From Bradyrhizobium symbiodeficiens (GTDB taxonomy: Bacteria; Pseudomonadota; Alphaproteobacteria; Rhizobiales; Xanthobacteraceae), in contig NZ_CP029427.2 of assembly GCF_002266465.3 (NCBI RefSeq), forward strand, positions 6,760,501 through 6,824,500: 64,000 bases of DNA, given 5' to 3'. The position numbers were made by a program, and so were the translations under genes. Below the pieces are notes generated by a model, which saw only the letters and a program-made list of their open reading frames with translations, was not told the DNA's origin and did no database searches. Positions within the stretch are counted from its first letter, which is position 1; each line of letters begins with the position of its first letter. This document shows positions 16,528 to 24,735 of the stretch, piece after piece.

Positions 16528-16618
16528 GTAGGGTGGGCAAAGGCGCAAAGCGCCGTGCCCACCATGCTTTCGTTCGGATGATAGACGCGGTGGGCACGCT
16601 TCGCTTTGCCCACCCTAC
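16528..16618. repeat. GTAGGGTGGGCAAAG-type inverted repeat
   Basis: GTAGGGTGGGCAAAG at the left end and CTTTGCCCACCCTAC at the right end are exact complements, and further pairing (GCCGTGCCCACC with GGTGGGCACGC) extends the stem to about 35 bp. It is a widespread Bradyrhizobium intergenic palindrome. It lies inside the oxygenase-ligase transcript and could set the ratio of the two products. Confidence 0.85.
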
Positions 16619-16639
16619 GGCAGTTGAAGGAGTGGTGAA

Positions 16640-18076
16640 GTGAGTTTCGTCGCGCGTCACGCGCTGTGGTCGGATGAGCAGAGGGATGCCGCGTCGCGCA
16701 TGCGCCGTCTCGTCGAGGACAAGAATCTCGAGGTGTTCCGCCTCGCCTTCCCCGACCAGCACGGCATCCTGCGCGGCAAGACCATCATCGCCTCGGAGGC
16801 GATCGCTTCGCTGGAGAGCGGCTGCTCCATCACCACCACCATGCTGGCCAAGGACACCTCGCACCGCACGGTATTTCCGGTGTTCACCGCGGGCGGCGGC
16901 TTCGGCATGAAGGAGATGGAGGGCGCGGCCGACGTGCTGATGGTCGCTGACCCCACCACGTTTCGCGTCTTGCCGTGGGCACCGACCACGGGCTGGGTGC
17001 TGTGCGACCTTTATTTTGCCGACGGCCGCCCGGTGCCGTTCGCGACGCGCTCGCTCCATCGCAAGGCGCTCGACGAGCTCACCAGCCGCGGATACGATTT
17101 CGTCGCGGGGCTCGAAGTCGAATTCCACATCTTCAAGCTCGACGATCCGCATATGCGGCCCGAAGATGCGGGACAGCCGGGCACGCCGCCCTCGGTGAGC
17201 CTGCTCAGCCACGGCTATCAATATCTCACCGAGCAGCGCTTCGATCAGATGGAGCCGGTGCTGGAGATTCTACGGCGCGACATCATCGCGCTCGGACTGC
17301 CCTTGCGCTCGGTCGAGGTCGAGTTCGGGCCGAGCCAGTGCGAGTTCACCTTCGCGCCGCGAAAGGGAATCGAACCTGCCGACAACATGGTGCTGTTTCG
17401 TTCTGCCGTGAAGCAGATCGCGCGCCGGCACGGCTACCACGCCACCTTCATGTGCCGGCCGAAGCTGCCGAACGTGTTCGCCAGCGGCTGGCACCTGCAT
17501 CAGTCGATCGTCTCCCGCGCGAGCGGCGAAAACCAGTTCATGGCTAAAGACGGCGGCGAACCGCTCAGCGCGTTCGGCCGTGCCTGGCTCGCGGGCCTGC
17601 TCGACCACGCCCGCGCCTCGACATTGTTCACGACCCCGACCATCAACGGCTACAAACGCTACCGTTCCTATTCGCTGGCGCCGGACCGCGCGATCTGGGG
17701 CCGCGACAATCGCGGCGTGATGATCCGCGTGCTCGGCGGCGCCAATGATGCCGCCACGCGCCTCGAAAACCGCATCGGCGAGCCCGCCGCTAATCCCTAT
17801 CTCTACATGGCCTCGCAGATCCTCTCGGGCCTCGACGGCGTCGACCGCAAGCTCGATCCGGGCCCGTCCGCTGACACGCCCTACGAGACCAAGGCGCCGC
17901 TGCTGCCGAAATCACTGCGCGATGCAGTCAGCGCACTGACGGACGATCCGTTCTTCCGCGAAAAGTTCGGGCCTGAGTTCGTGGATTATTACACCCACAT
18001 CAAGAACGCCGAGATCGACCGCTTCCTGTCCGAGGTGACCGACTGGGAGCACCGCGAGTATTTCGAGGTGTTTTGA
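16640..18076 (+). CDS. Glutamine-synthetase-like gamma-glutamyl ligase
   Basis: This is a 478-residue member of the GlnA/PuuA superfamily. ATP-grasp-like GS landmarks are present: AGLEVEFHIF (about 156-165, metal Glu), EVEFGPSQCEFTF (about 228-240, two Glu), GWHLHQSI (about 286, metal His), RYRSYSLAPDRAIWGRDNRG (about 340-360, Arg cluster) and NRIGEPAANPYLY (about 379-391). Sequence character is of the gamma-glutamyl-amine or -anilide ligase type rather than ammonia-assimilating GS: it lacks the adenylylation Tyr loop of GlnA. Location behind a Rieske oxygenase suggests glutamylation of an amine substrate or product. Confidence 0.88.
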   Translation: MSFVARHALWSDEQRDAASRMRRLVEDKNLEVFRLAFPDQHGILRGKTIIASEAIASLESGCSITTTMLAKDTSHRTVFPVFTAGGGFGMKEMEGAADVLMVADPTTFRVLPWAPTTGWVLCDLYFADGRPVPFATRSLHRKALDELTSRGYDFVAGLEVEFHIFKLDDPHMRPEDAGQPGTPPSVSLLSHGYQYLTEQRFDQMEPVLEILRRDIIALGLPLRSVEVEFGPSQCEFTFAPRKGIEPADNMVLFRSAVKQIARRHGYHATFMCRPKLPNVFASGWHLHQSIVSRASGENQFMAKDGGEPLSAFGRAWLAGLLDHARASTLFTTPTINGYKRYRSYSLAPDRAIWGRDNRGVMIRVLGGANDAATRLENRIGEPAANPYLYMASQILSGLDGVDRKLDPGPSADTPYETKAPLLPKSLRDAVSALTDDPFFREKFGPEFVDYYTHIKNAEIDRFLSEVTDWEHREYFEVF

Positions 18077-18086
18077 TCGAGCTCGG

Positions 18087-19529
18087 TTATGCCGCCTTCG
18101 GCTTCTGCCTGAGGTAGAAGTAGGTCGGCAGAAGGCCCAGCGCGACGATCGCGACCATTACCCACCATCCGCGCTGAAATGCGACGAGGCGCTCCGGCAA
18201 CGATGTGGGCGTACCGATGATGGCGACGAAGATCGCGACGCCCACCGCAAGCGAGGCCTGGCGGATCATGTTGATCACGCCGGAGCCCGTCGCGAAGGAT
18301 GACGGGGGCAGTCCGGCGGCGCTGACGCCCATCAAGGTCGGGAAGGTCAATCCGACACCGATGCCGGTCGGAATCATGCCCATGATCACGAACGCCATGC
18401 TCGGCTCGGGACCGATCAGGGTTGCCCAAGCGACCAGACCGGCGGCGAAGACGACGATGCCGGCTGTGACAACGGGCGCGGCGCCGAAACGCGCGATCAG
18501 CCGGTTCGCGAACAGCAGCGACGTGATAGGCACCATCAGCGGCCCCGGTGCGATCGCGAGTCCCGTCTGCAACGCCGACCATCCCCACGCGGTCTGTTCC
18601 CACAGGGCCACCGACAGCAGCATCGCGCCAAACGCGGCCGAGTAAGGCGCCATCACCAGGGCGGCCCCGGTGAACTGGCGAATACGAAACAGCGCCGGAT
18701 CGACGAATGGATTTTCGGTGCGGAAGCAGCGCCAGACAAATACGGTCAGCAGGATCGCGGCGACTGCAAAGCTGTAGGCGATGGCCGGCGCGCGCATACC
18801 CCAGTCGCTGACTTTGACGATGGCGAAGACGAGCGCACCGATGCCGCCCGTCACCAGCACTGCATCAAGGAATTTGGGGCGTGGCGCGTCATGGCCCTCA
18901 ATCTCTGGAAGCCTCCACCAGCCGATCGCCATGGCGGCAAGACCGATCGGGACGTTGACGAAAAAGATCCAGCGCCAGTTGACGGTCACGAGCATGCCGC
19001 CGACGACGGGCCCGAGGGCCGCGGCCAGACCACCAATCGCCGTCCAGGTGCGCACCGCGCTGCCGCGCTTCTCCGGCGCAAACACTGCCAGCAGCAATCC
19101 GAGCGAGGTCGGCGTCATCAGCGCGGCACCCGCCGCCTGGACGATGCGAAACGCGGTGAGCATTGCGACACTGTTAGCGGCGGCACAGGCTGCGGAGGCG
19201 ACGGTAAAGAGGCCGACGCCGAGCAGAAAGCTGAGGTTCCTGCGGTGGCGTTCGGCCAGCCGGCCGAAGAACACCAGCAACGCCGCGTATGCGATCGCGT
19301 AGCCGTTCAAGACCCACGACATGTCGTCGAGCGAAGCGCCCTTGAAGTCTCGCCCGATGCTGGGGAGCGCGACGTTGACGATGAAGAGATCGAGATTGGC
19401 GAGGCAAATGCCTACGCACACGATCGCGAGCACCGTGTTTGGGGAAGCCGACGGGCGGCGAGGCGCGGGCGATACCGAAAGATCAGGCGCCGCCGCACGT
19501 GCGAAGGTGCCGCGTTCGACACTGTTCAT
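18087..19529 (-). CDS. MFS transporter, 14-helix drug:H+ antiporter (EmrB/QacA type)
   Basis: This 480-residue DHA2-family exporter begins at NTVLAIVCVGICLANLDLFIVN, with the family motif D-x-x-x-v-N-V-A-L-P (DLFIVNVALPSIGRD, about residue 50). The second helix pair has LVFFGRLAERHRRN (motif A, about 95-108). The exporter motif C is in GGLAAALGPVVGGMLV. Fourteen hydrophobic segments can be counted. The start codon lies 3 bp after the stop of the MarR gene, so the two genes form one operon. The exporter converges on the GS-like gene with only 10 bp between the stops. Confidence 0.93.
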   Translation of the reverse strand: MNSVERGTFARAAAPDLSVSPAPRRPSASPNTVLAIVCVGICLANLDLFIVNVALPSIGRDFKGASLDDMSWVLNGYAIAYAALLVFFGRLAERHRRNLSFLLGVGLFTVASAACAAANSVAMLTAFRIVQAAGAALMTPTSLGLLLAVFAPEKRGSAVRTWTAIGGLAAALGPVVGGMLVTVNWRWIFFVNVPIGLAAMAIGWWRLPEIEGHDAPRPKFLDAVLVTGGIGALVFAIVKVSDWGMRAPAIAYSFAVAAILLTVFVWRCFRTENPFVDPALFRIRQFTGAALVMAPYSAAFGAMLLSVALWEQTAWGWSALQTGLAIAPGPLMVPITSLLFANRLIARFGAAPVVTAGIVVFAAGLVAWATLIGPEPSMAFVIMGMIPTGIGVGLTFPTLMGVSAAGLPPSSFATGSGVINMIRQASLAVGVAIFVAIIGTPTSLPERLVAFQRGWWVMVAIVALGLLPTYFYLRQKPKAA

Positions 19530-19532
19530 TGC

Positions 19533-20003
19533 TCAAGCCTTTTCTTCGACGACCAGCGACGTATTCCGGGCAATGCCGGCCAGGACGCTCCGCAGTTCGG
19601 CCGCCGCAGCTGCGCCGAACTCGGTCTCGAATTTCTCTTGCGCCTCACGCCAGAGCGGCCGCGCAGCATCGAGGCGCGCGGAGCCCGTCGGCGTCAGCTT
19701 CACCCGCCGGCTCCGGCGATCGGCCTCATCCTGCTCCAGCACGACCAGGCCATCACGTTGCAACGGGCGCAGGTTCTGCCCGACGGTCGACTGGTCCATG
19801 ACGAGCGCATCGGCGAGCTGGCCGATCGAGGGCGCGGCATCCCCCCGGCGGTTGATCTCGGCCAGAATCGCAAACTGCGTCGAACGGAGGCCCGAGGCCT
19901 CCAACGCGGCGTCGTAGAACTGCGACATCCGGCGCGACGCCTTGCGCAAAGCCCCGCAATTACAGCGATTTGGCTCGATGACCGGCAACGCACGCTTAGT
20001 CAG
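19533..20003 (-). CDS. MarR-family repressor of the adjacent MFS exporter
   Basis: This is a winged-helix MarR regulator of about 156 residues with the DNA-binding core SIGQLADALVMDQSTVGQNLRPLQRDGLV followed by the wing EQDEADRRSRRVKLTPTG. An N-terminal CNCGALRKASRR segment holds two cysteines that could sense oxidants or metals. A longer frame to 20132 exists, but its first part would read through two palindromic operators. A CTG at 20001-20003 has a GGAGG Shine-Dalgarno five bases upstream, which would start the protein after the operators; a TTG at 19988 is another option. Start choice is uncertain. Confidence 0.85.
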   Translation of the reverse strand: MTKRALPVIEPNRCNCGALRKASRRMSQFYDAALEASGLRSTQFAILAEINRRGDAAPSIGQLADALVMDQSTVGQNLRPLQRDGLVVLEQDEADRRSRRVKLTPTGSARLDAARPLWREAQEKFETEFGAAAAAELRSVLAGIARNTSLVVEEKA

Positions 20004-20019
20004 GGCAGCCTCCAGATAT

Positions 20020-20053
20020 CGGGATATCCCGGGACCTGATACAGGGATATCCC
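20020..20053 (-). promoter_or_regulatory. Double palindromic operator of the MarR-MFS operon
   Basis: CGGGATATCCCG (20020-20031) and GGGATATCCC (20044-20053) are perfect palindromes sharing the core GGGATATCCC, with centres 23 bp apart (about two helical turns). A further partial copy, GATATC, abuts the first (20015-20020). This is the arrangement expected for autorepression by a dimeric MarR protein. Confidence 0.75.
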
Positions 20054-20272
20054 GATTATTGCGTTGCGTCAACTGACAGAGCTTGTGCGTGGCCGCGGCC
20101 TTTGCGCCCCGGGGCATGGTGTTGAACCTCACACCCTCGTGAGGCCACTTCGTCCCGCCTGTTCCGGCGACATCATTGCGTCCCGAACGAAGCCATTTTC
20201 CTCACCGCATGAAAAACGCAGGAAAGACACCGGGTCCATTGTTGCCTCTGATGATCAACAAAGGAGTCGGTC

Positions 20273-20359
20273 ATGTGGAGTCAATTGCTCGGCCTGATTT
20301 ATCGCCTGTCCTGCAGAACCACTCTGATCGAGATCGAGATGGTTCGCATGGTGCGCTAG
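20273..20359 (+). CDS. Possible 28-residue peptide with strong ribosome binding site
   Basis: ATG 20273 is preceded by AAAGGAG seven bases upstream, one of the best Shine-Dalgarno matches in the window. The frame encodes 28 residues beginning MWSQLLGLIYRLSC, amphipathic and hydrophobic at the front, with an R/E/M-rich end (IEMVRMVR). It lies alone between the MarR operon promoter and a secreted-protein gene 54 bp downstream on the same strand. No function can be named. Confidence 0.4.
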   Translation: MWSQLLGLIYRLSCRTTLIEIEMVRMVR

Positions 20360-20413
20360 TCGTCCATCATTGCGGATTGTGTAAGACGGATTGACCGGAC
20401 CACGGAGAGTTTC

Positions 20414-20749
20414 ATGCGCAAGCTGATTCTGATCGCCGCGCTGTCGGTGCTCACGACGCAAGCTTATGCCGGCGGCTCGCGGAGCCTTAGCCTCGCGGCG
20501 ACCAATGCAACCCAACAGATGCCCGAGCAGCCGGCGACGACCGCCGCGGTCGCGCCGCAGGCGACCCAGCCGCCGGCGAATGTCCAGGCGGCGACCACCG
20601 CACCTGCTTCAACTGTGGCGGCAGCGCCGGCCGCAACAGCCGCCGCGCCGACTACCCGCACCACGGAAAAAACCAAGCCGAAGCACCGTCGACCGTCCAC
20701 CGAAGCACGCGTGATTCGCGAATTGCATCGGCATGGGATTTATTGGTGA
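20414..20749 (+). CDS. Small secreted Ala/Thr/Pro-rich protein
   Basis: This encodes 111 residues: a classical signal peptide (MRKLILIAALSVLTTQAYA, cleavage after AYA-GG) then a low-complexity Ala/Thr/Pro/Gln region (about 35-85), then a basic tail KTKPKHRRPSTEARVIRELHRHG. Proteins of this make-up are common and poorly conserved in Bradyrhizobium. A GAGAG Shine-Dalgarno precedes the ATG. The function is unknown; the basic tail might bind an anionic surface. Confidence 0.75.
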   Translation: MRKLILIAALSVLTTQAYAGGSRSLSLAATNATQQMPEQPATTAAVAPQATQPPANVQAATTAPASTVAAAPAATAAAPTTRTTEKTKPKHRRPSTEARVIRELHRHGIYW

Positions 20750-20769
20750 GAGGACACGGCTCTCGCCTC

Positions 20770-20862
20770 CGCCATTGCGAGTGTAGCAGCAATCAAGAAG
20801 TGTGCCGGTGGAGGGATTCTGGATTGCTTCGTCGCTTCGCTCCTCGCAATGACGGGGAGAGA
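20770..20862. repeat. CATTGCGAG...CTCGCAATG intergenic repeat
   Basis: An inverted repeat has CCATTGCGAG at the left end and CTCGCAATGACGG at the right end, with GATTGCTTCGTCGCTTCGCTCC inside. It lies between convergent genes (the secreted protein and livF-like gene) and could act as a bidirectional hairpin. Confidence 0.7.
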
Positions 20863-20869
20863 GCGGGGC

Positions 20870-21598
20870 TCAGATCCCCAGATATTTATGCTGCAGATCC
20901 GGCTCGGCCATCAGTTCGTCCGACGTGCCGCTCCATACCGTCCTGCCGCGCTCGATGATGGTGTGGCGATCGCAGATGCGGGCGAGGTGGTCGACGTTCT
21001 TGTCGACGACCAGGATCGACTGGCCCCGGCTCTTGAGCAGCGACAGGCAGTGCCAGATCTCTTCGCGGATCAGCGGCGCGAGGCCTTCGGTCGCCTCGTC
21101 CAGGATCAGCAATTTCGGGTTGGTCATCAGCGCGCGGCCGATCGCCAGCATCTGCTGCTCGCCGCCGGAGAGCTGGTTGCCCATGTTGGCGGCGCGTTCG
21201 GCGAGGCGCGGAAACATCACGTAGATCGCGGCCAGCGTCCAGGGATTGGGGCTGCCGAAGCGGTCGGCGGCGGCCGCGACCAGGTTTTCGCGCACGGTGA
21301 GGTTCGGAAAGATCTGGCGTCCTTCAGGGACCAGACCGACGCCGAGCTTTGCGATCCTGTAGGACGGAAGCTGCCTGACCTCGGCGCCCGCGAAACGAAT
21401 GCTGCCGGCGCGGGCCGGCGTCAGGCCCATGATGGAGCGGATGGTCGTGGTCTTGCCCATGCCGTTGCGGCCCATCAGCGAGACCATCTCGCCCGGCTTG
21501 ATCGACAGCGACAGGCCGAACAGCACCTGGGAGAGGCCGTAGCAGGTCTCGATGCCGTCGACTTCGAGCAGCGTGTCAGCCATCACCTTTTCAGACAT
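20870..21598 (-). CDS. livF: Branched-chain/aromatic acid-type ABC transporter ATPase (LivF-like)
   Basis: This is a 242-residue ATPase of the hydrophobic-amino-acid uptake (HAAT) class. Walker A GRNGMGKTT lies at about 43-51, the Q-loop region near 90, the ABC signature LSGGEQQM at about 142-149, and Walker B LLILDEATEGLAP at about 166-178. It is the last of four overlapping minus-strand genes (livH, livM, livG, livF). Its start overlaps the end of livG by 8 bp. Confidence 0.93.
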   Translation of the reverse strand: MSEKVMADTLLEVDGIETCYGLSQVLFGLSLSIKPGEMVSLMGRNGMGKTTTIRSIMGLTPARAGSIRFAGAEVRQLPSYRIAKLGVGLVPEGRQIFPNLTVRENLVAAAADRFGSPNPWTLAAIYVMFPRLAERAANMGNQLSGGEQQMLAIGRALMTNPKLLILDEATEGLAPLIREEIWHCLSLLKSRGQSILVVDKNVDHLARICDRHTIIERGRTVWSGTSDELMAEPDLQHKYLGI

Positions 21599-22358
21599 GG
21601 TGCGTCACCACGTGCTGGTCGCCGAGATAGGCGCGCTTGACGTCCTCGTTGGCACGGATCGCGGCCGGATCGCCCGAGGCGATGACGCGGCCATAGACCA
21701 GCACCGTGATGCGATCGGCCAGCGCGAACACCGCCGGCATGTCGTGCTCGACCAGCACGATCGAGACTTCCTTGCGCAGCTCCTGGAGCAGCTTCACCAT
21801 GCGCTGGGATTCGGTGACCCCCAGCCCGGCCATCGGCTCGTCGAGCAACAGCAGCTTCGGCTTGCTCGCCAGCGCCACCGCAAGCTCGAGCTCGCGGCGC
21901 TCGCCATGGCTGAGCCTGTTCACCACGACATCGGCACGATGCAGCAGGCCGACGCGATCGAGCGCGGCGTGCGCGGTATCGCGCAGGGATCGCTCCTTGC
22001 GCGCATTGGCAAAGAAGCGGAACGAGGTGCCGGCATGAGCCTGCGCCGCCAGCGCGACGTTGTCGGCAGCGGTGAAGTCCAGCAGCAGCGAGGTGATCTG
22101 GAACGAACGCGCAAGACCGAGCGCGCAGCGGCGATGGGCCGGCAGATAGGTGATGTCGCGACCGCCCAACGAGACGCTACCGGAATGCGGCTCGAGATGC
22201 CCGGTGAGCTGGCTGATCAGCGTGGTCTTGCCGGCGCCGTTCGGGCCGATGATGGCGTGCAGCTCTCCGGCCGCGACGTCGAGCGAGACATTATCCGTCG
22301 CGATGATGCCGCCGAATCGGCGCACCAGCTTTTCGACGCGGAGCAGGGGTTCAGCCAC
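21591..22358 (-). CDS. livG: ABC transporter ATPase (LivG-like)
   Basis: This 255-residue ATPase has Walker A GPNGAGKTT at about 38-46, the signature LSHGERREL at about 150-158 and Walker B LLLLDEPMAGLG at about 173-184. The signature reads LSHGE rather than LSGGE, which is common in LivG-type subunits. It overlaps livM upstream and livF downstream by 8 bp each, so the four products are probably made by coupled translation. Confidence 0.93.
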   Translation of the reverse strand: MAEPLLRVEKLVRRFGGIIATDNVSLDVAAGELHAIIGPNGAGKTTLISQLTGHLEPHSGSVSLGGRDITYLPAHRRCALGLARSFQITSLLLDFTAADNVALAAQAHAGTSFRFFANARKERSLRDTAHAALDRVGLLHRADVVVNRLSHGERRELELAVALASKPKLLLLDEPMAGLGVTESQRMVKLLQELRKEVSIVLVEHDMPAVFALADRITVLVYGRVIASGDPAAIRANEDVKRAYLGDQHVVTHHV

Positions 22359-23295
22359 GGCCGATCCTCCCCAGCAAGCCCATGATGCCGCCGCGTCCGA
22401 ACAGCACGATCAACAGCAGCAGCGGACCCATGATCAGCGCCCAGTATTCGGTGAGCTGCGACAGAAACTCTTCCAGCAACAGATACACCACCGCGCCCAC
22501 GACCGGGCCGAACAGCGTGCCCATGCCGCCCAGGATCACCATCACCATGAGGTCGCCGGAGCGCGTCCAGTACATCACGGCCGGGCTGACGAAATCGGTG
22601 TTGTTGGCGAGCAGCGCGCCGGCGAGGCCGCACATCGTCCCTGAAATGACGAAGCAGACGAGCTTATAGCGCTTGGCGGGAAAGCCGATCGCCTGCATGC
22701 GCTGCTCGTTGGAGCGCAAGCCCTGCACGACGAGGCCGAAGCGCGAATTGACGATGCGCCAGATCAGGAAGATGACACCGAGCAGGCAGGCGAGGCAGAG
22801 ATAATAGAACTGCGTGCGGTTGGAGAGGTCGATCAGCCCGGAGAAGTCGCTGCGCTTGTAGACGGTCAGGCCGTCATCGCCGCCGTAGCGGGCAAGGCCG
22901 GAGGCGACGTAATAGGCCATCTGCGCGAAGGCGAGCGTGATCATGATGAAATAGACGCCGCGGGTGCGCAAGCTGAGTGCGCCGATCACGAGGCCGTAGA
23001 TTGCGGAAGCCGCGAGCGCGACCGGAAACTGGATGAAGCCTGAGCCGACACCTTCCTGCGCCAGCATGCCGACCGCGTAGCCGCCGATGCCGAGATAGGC
23101 GGCGTGGCCGAAACTCATCATGCCGCCGAAACCCATGATGAGATTGAGACTCGCGGCCGCCAGCGCCAGGATGATGATGCGGGTGAACAGCGTCAGGATG
23201 AAGATGTTGCCGGAGAGTTGCGAATAGAGCGGCAGCAGCACGAGGCCGGCCAGCATCAGGGCCGTGACGGCCTTGCTCACAGTCAAACTCTTCAT
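22351..23295 (-). CDS. livM: ABC transporter permease (LivM-like)
   Basis: This is a 314-residue inner-membrane permease with about nine to ten hydrophobic helices, starting with AVTALMLAGLVLLPLYSQL. The LivM hallmarks are LNLIMGFGGMMSFGHAAYLGIGGYAVG near residue 50 and the cytoplasmic-loop segment GRIVNSRFGLVVQGLRSNEQRMQAIGFPAKRYKLVCFVISG (about 180-220, only partly matching consensus) that contacts the ATPase. Genes of this set in related bacteria import benzoate-type acids as well as amino acids. Confidence 0.92.
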   Translation of the reverse strand: MKSLTVSKAVTALMLAGLVLLPLYSQLSGNIFILTLFTRIIILALAAASLNLIMGFGGMMSFGHAAYLGIGGYAVGMLAQEGVGSGFIQFPVALAASAIYGLVIGALSLRTRGVYFIMITLAFAQMAYYVASGLARYGGDDGLTVYKRSDFSGLIDLSNRTQFYYLCLACLLGVIFLIWRIVNSRFGLVVQGLRSNEQRMQAIGFPAKRYKLVCFVISGTMCGLAGALLANNTDFVSPAVMYWTRSGDLMVMVILGGMGTLFGPVVGAVVYLLLEEFLSQLTEYWALIMGPLLLLIVLFGRGGIMGLLGRIGRG

Positions 23296-24212
23296 CGACG
23301 GTTGGCCGGAAACAGCCCCTCCGGCCGCACCACCAGCACGACCGCCATCAGCAGATAGATCAGCATGGAGGACAATGCGGGTGCGGCGGTGGAGGCGGCG
23401 GCGCCGCTCAGCACCTGCCGCAGCAGATTGGGCAGAAAGGCGCGGCCGAGCGTGTCGATCATGCCGACGAAGATCGCGGCGAGGAACGCGCCGCGGATCG
23501 AGCCGATGCCTCCGATCACGATGATGACGAAGGCGAGGATCAGGATGTTCTCGCCCATGCCGATCTGCACGGTGAGGATCGGCGCCTGCATCAGCCCGGC
23601 GAGGCCGGCGAGCGCGGCGCCGAGGCCGAACACCAGCGTGTAGAGCAGCTTGATGTTGATGCCGAGCGCGCCGATCATATCGCGGTTGGAGGCGCCGGCG
23701 CGGATCAGCATGCCGATGCGCGTGCGCATCACCCCGAGATAGAGCAGCAGCGCCACCAGCAGCGCCACCACGATGATGGCAAGCCGATAGGCCGGATAGT
23801 GAATGCCGGGCAGGATCGGCACCGGCACCGTGAGCCAGGCCGGCAGCGGCAGCGCAAGGCCGGCCGGCCCCCAGATCAACCGCACGGCTTCGTTGAAGAA
23901 CAGGATCAGCCCGAAGGTTGCGAGCACGTGGTCGAGATGATCTCGCCCATAGAGATGCCGCAGCGCCGACATTTCGAGCACGATGCCGAGGATCAGCGTG
24001 GCGCCAAGCGCCAGCAGCGCGCCGAGCAGGAAGCTGCCGGTCCAGGCCGCGAAGGTCGCTGCGAAATAGGCGCCCATCATATAGAGCGAGCCGTGCGCGA
24101 GGTTGACGAGATCCATGATCCCGAACACCAGCGTCAGGCCGGCGGCGAGCAGGAACAGCAGCAGGCCGAACTGCAATCCGTTCAGGAACTGTTCGACGAC
24201 GAGCAGCATCAA
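23292..24212 (-). CDS. livH: ABC transporter permease (LivH-like)
   Basis: This is a 306-residue permease, the first gene of the operon. It has about eight hydrophobic helices. Family marks are NGLQFGLLLFLLAAGLTLVFGIMDLVNLAHGSLYMMGAY near the N-terminus (about 10-48), the MRTRIGMLIRAGASNRDMIGALGIN loop near 188-212 and the GGIGSIRGAFLAAIFVG segment near 254. The overlap with livM is ATGA. A triple BoxR-type operator lies about 142-165 bp upstream of the start codon. No binding-protein gene is adjacent. Confidence 0.92.
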   Translation of the reverse strand: MMLLVVEQFLNGLQFGLLLFLLAAGLTLVFGIMDLVNLAHGSLYMMGAYFAATFAAWTGSFLLGALLALGATLILGIVLEMSALRHLYGRDHLDHVLATFGLILFFNEAVRLIWGPAGLALPLPAWLTVPVPILPGIHYPAYRLAIIVVALLVALLLYLGVMRTRIGMLIRAGASNRDMIGALGINIKLLYTLVFGLGAALAGLAGLMQAPILTVQIGMGENILILAFVIIVIGGIGSIRGAFLAAIFVGMIDTLGRAFLPNLLRQVLSGAAASTAAPALSSMLIYLLMAVVLVVRPEGLFPANRR

Positions 24213-24353
24213 GACTCTTTCAGGCGCACGCGGTGTCGCGCCGATGTTCGAACATTGTCGCCATCAGTGAAAGAGCTCCCCCTTGCCTCATCAAGGCGGA
24301 AAAATGGGTAATGGCAGTATCGTTCCGAGGCAAGAGCGATTCGACACCGAACA

Positions 24354-24377
24354 TGCACTTTGTTGCATGCCGGTGCA
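24354..24377 (-). promoter_or_regulatory. Triple TGCA operator (BoxR/BzdR type) upstream of livHMGF
   Basis: TGCA-CTTTGT-TGCA-TGCCGG-TGCA: three TGCA half-sites each separated by exactly 6 bp. The first 14 bp are identical to the distal boxC operator at 3851-3864. It lies in the 303-bp gap between livH and the small gene at 24516, which holds no other gene that I can support. It is well placed to control livH transcription. Confidence 0.72.
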
Positions 24378-24515
24378 TGTGATCGAAATGGCCTCGCAAA
24401 ACGCCCTTGCAAGAAGGCTGCCGCGCCGGCTGGGGCAACCTGCCGCACCCAAACGATCGCCCTCCCCCCGCCGCCGGGAAGAGGGTGTGGAATTCTTGGG
24501 ATCGATGAGATGCGT

Positions 24516-24734
24516 CTAGTGCGACGTCACCTGCCGGGAAAGATCATCCAGTTCGGCGAGCACGCTGTTGGCCGTCGAAGCCTCCAGCGCCGCCATCCGG
24601 AACAGATAGGCGAGCGTCGCCAATCCGGTGTCCTCCGCCATCTGTGCCAGCTCGAGCGCCATGTCCGACATGTAGCCGAGATTCTCGTCCCTGATCTGCG
24701 CCATGATCTGGCTGTCCCGCATCATGTTCGACAT
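24516..24734 (-). CDS. Small conserved-looking protein coupled to the autoinducer synthase gene
   Basis: This encodes 72 residues starting MSNMMRDSQIMAQIRDENL. The ATG lies one base after the TGA of the luxI-type gene (TGA-G-ATG), so the two are almost certainly translated together. The protein is acidic and entirely helical by eye (ALELAQMAEDTGLATLAYLFRMAALEAS), with no known domain. A function in quorum sensing is suggested only by the arrangement. Confidence 0.75.
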   Translation of the reverse strand: MSNMMRDSQIMAQIRDENLGYMSDMALELAQMAEDTGLATLAYLFRMAALEASTANSVLAELDDLSRQVTSH

Positions 24735-24735
24735 C

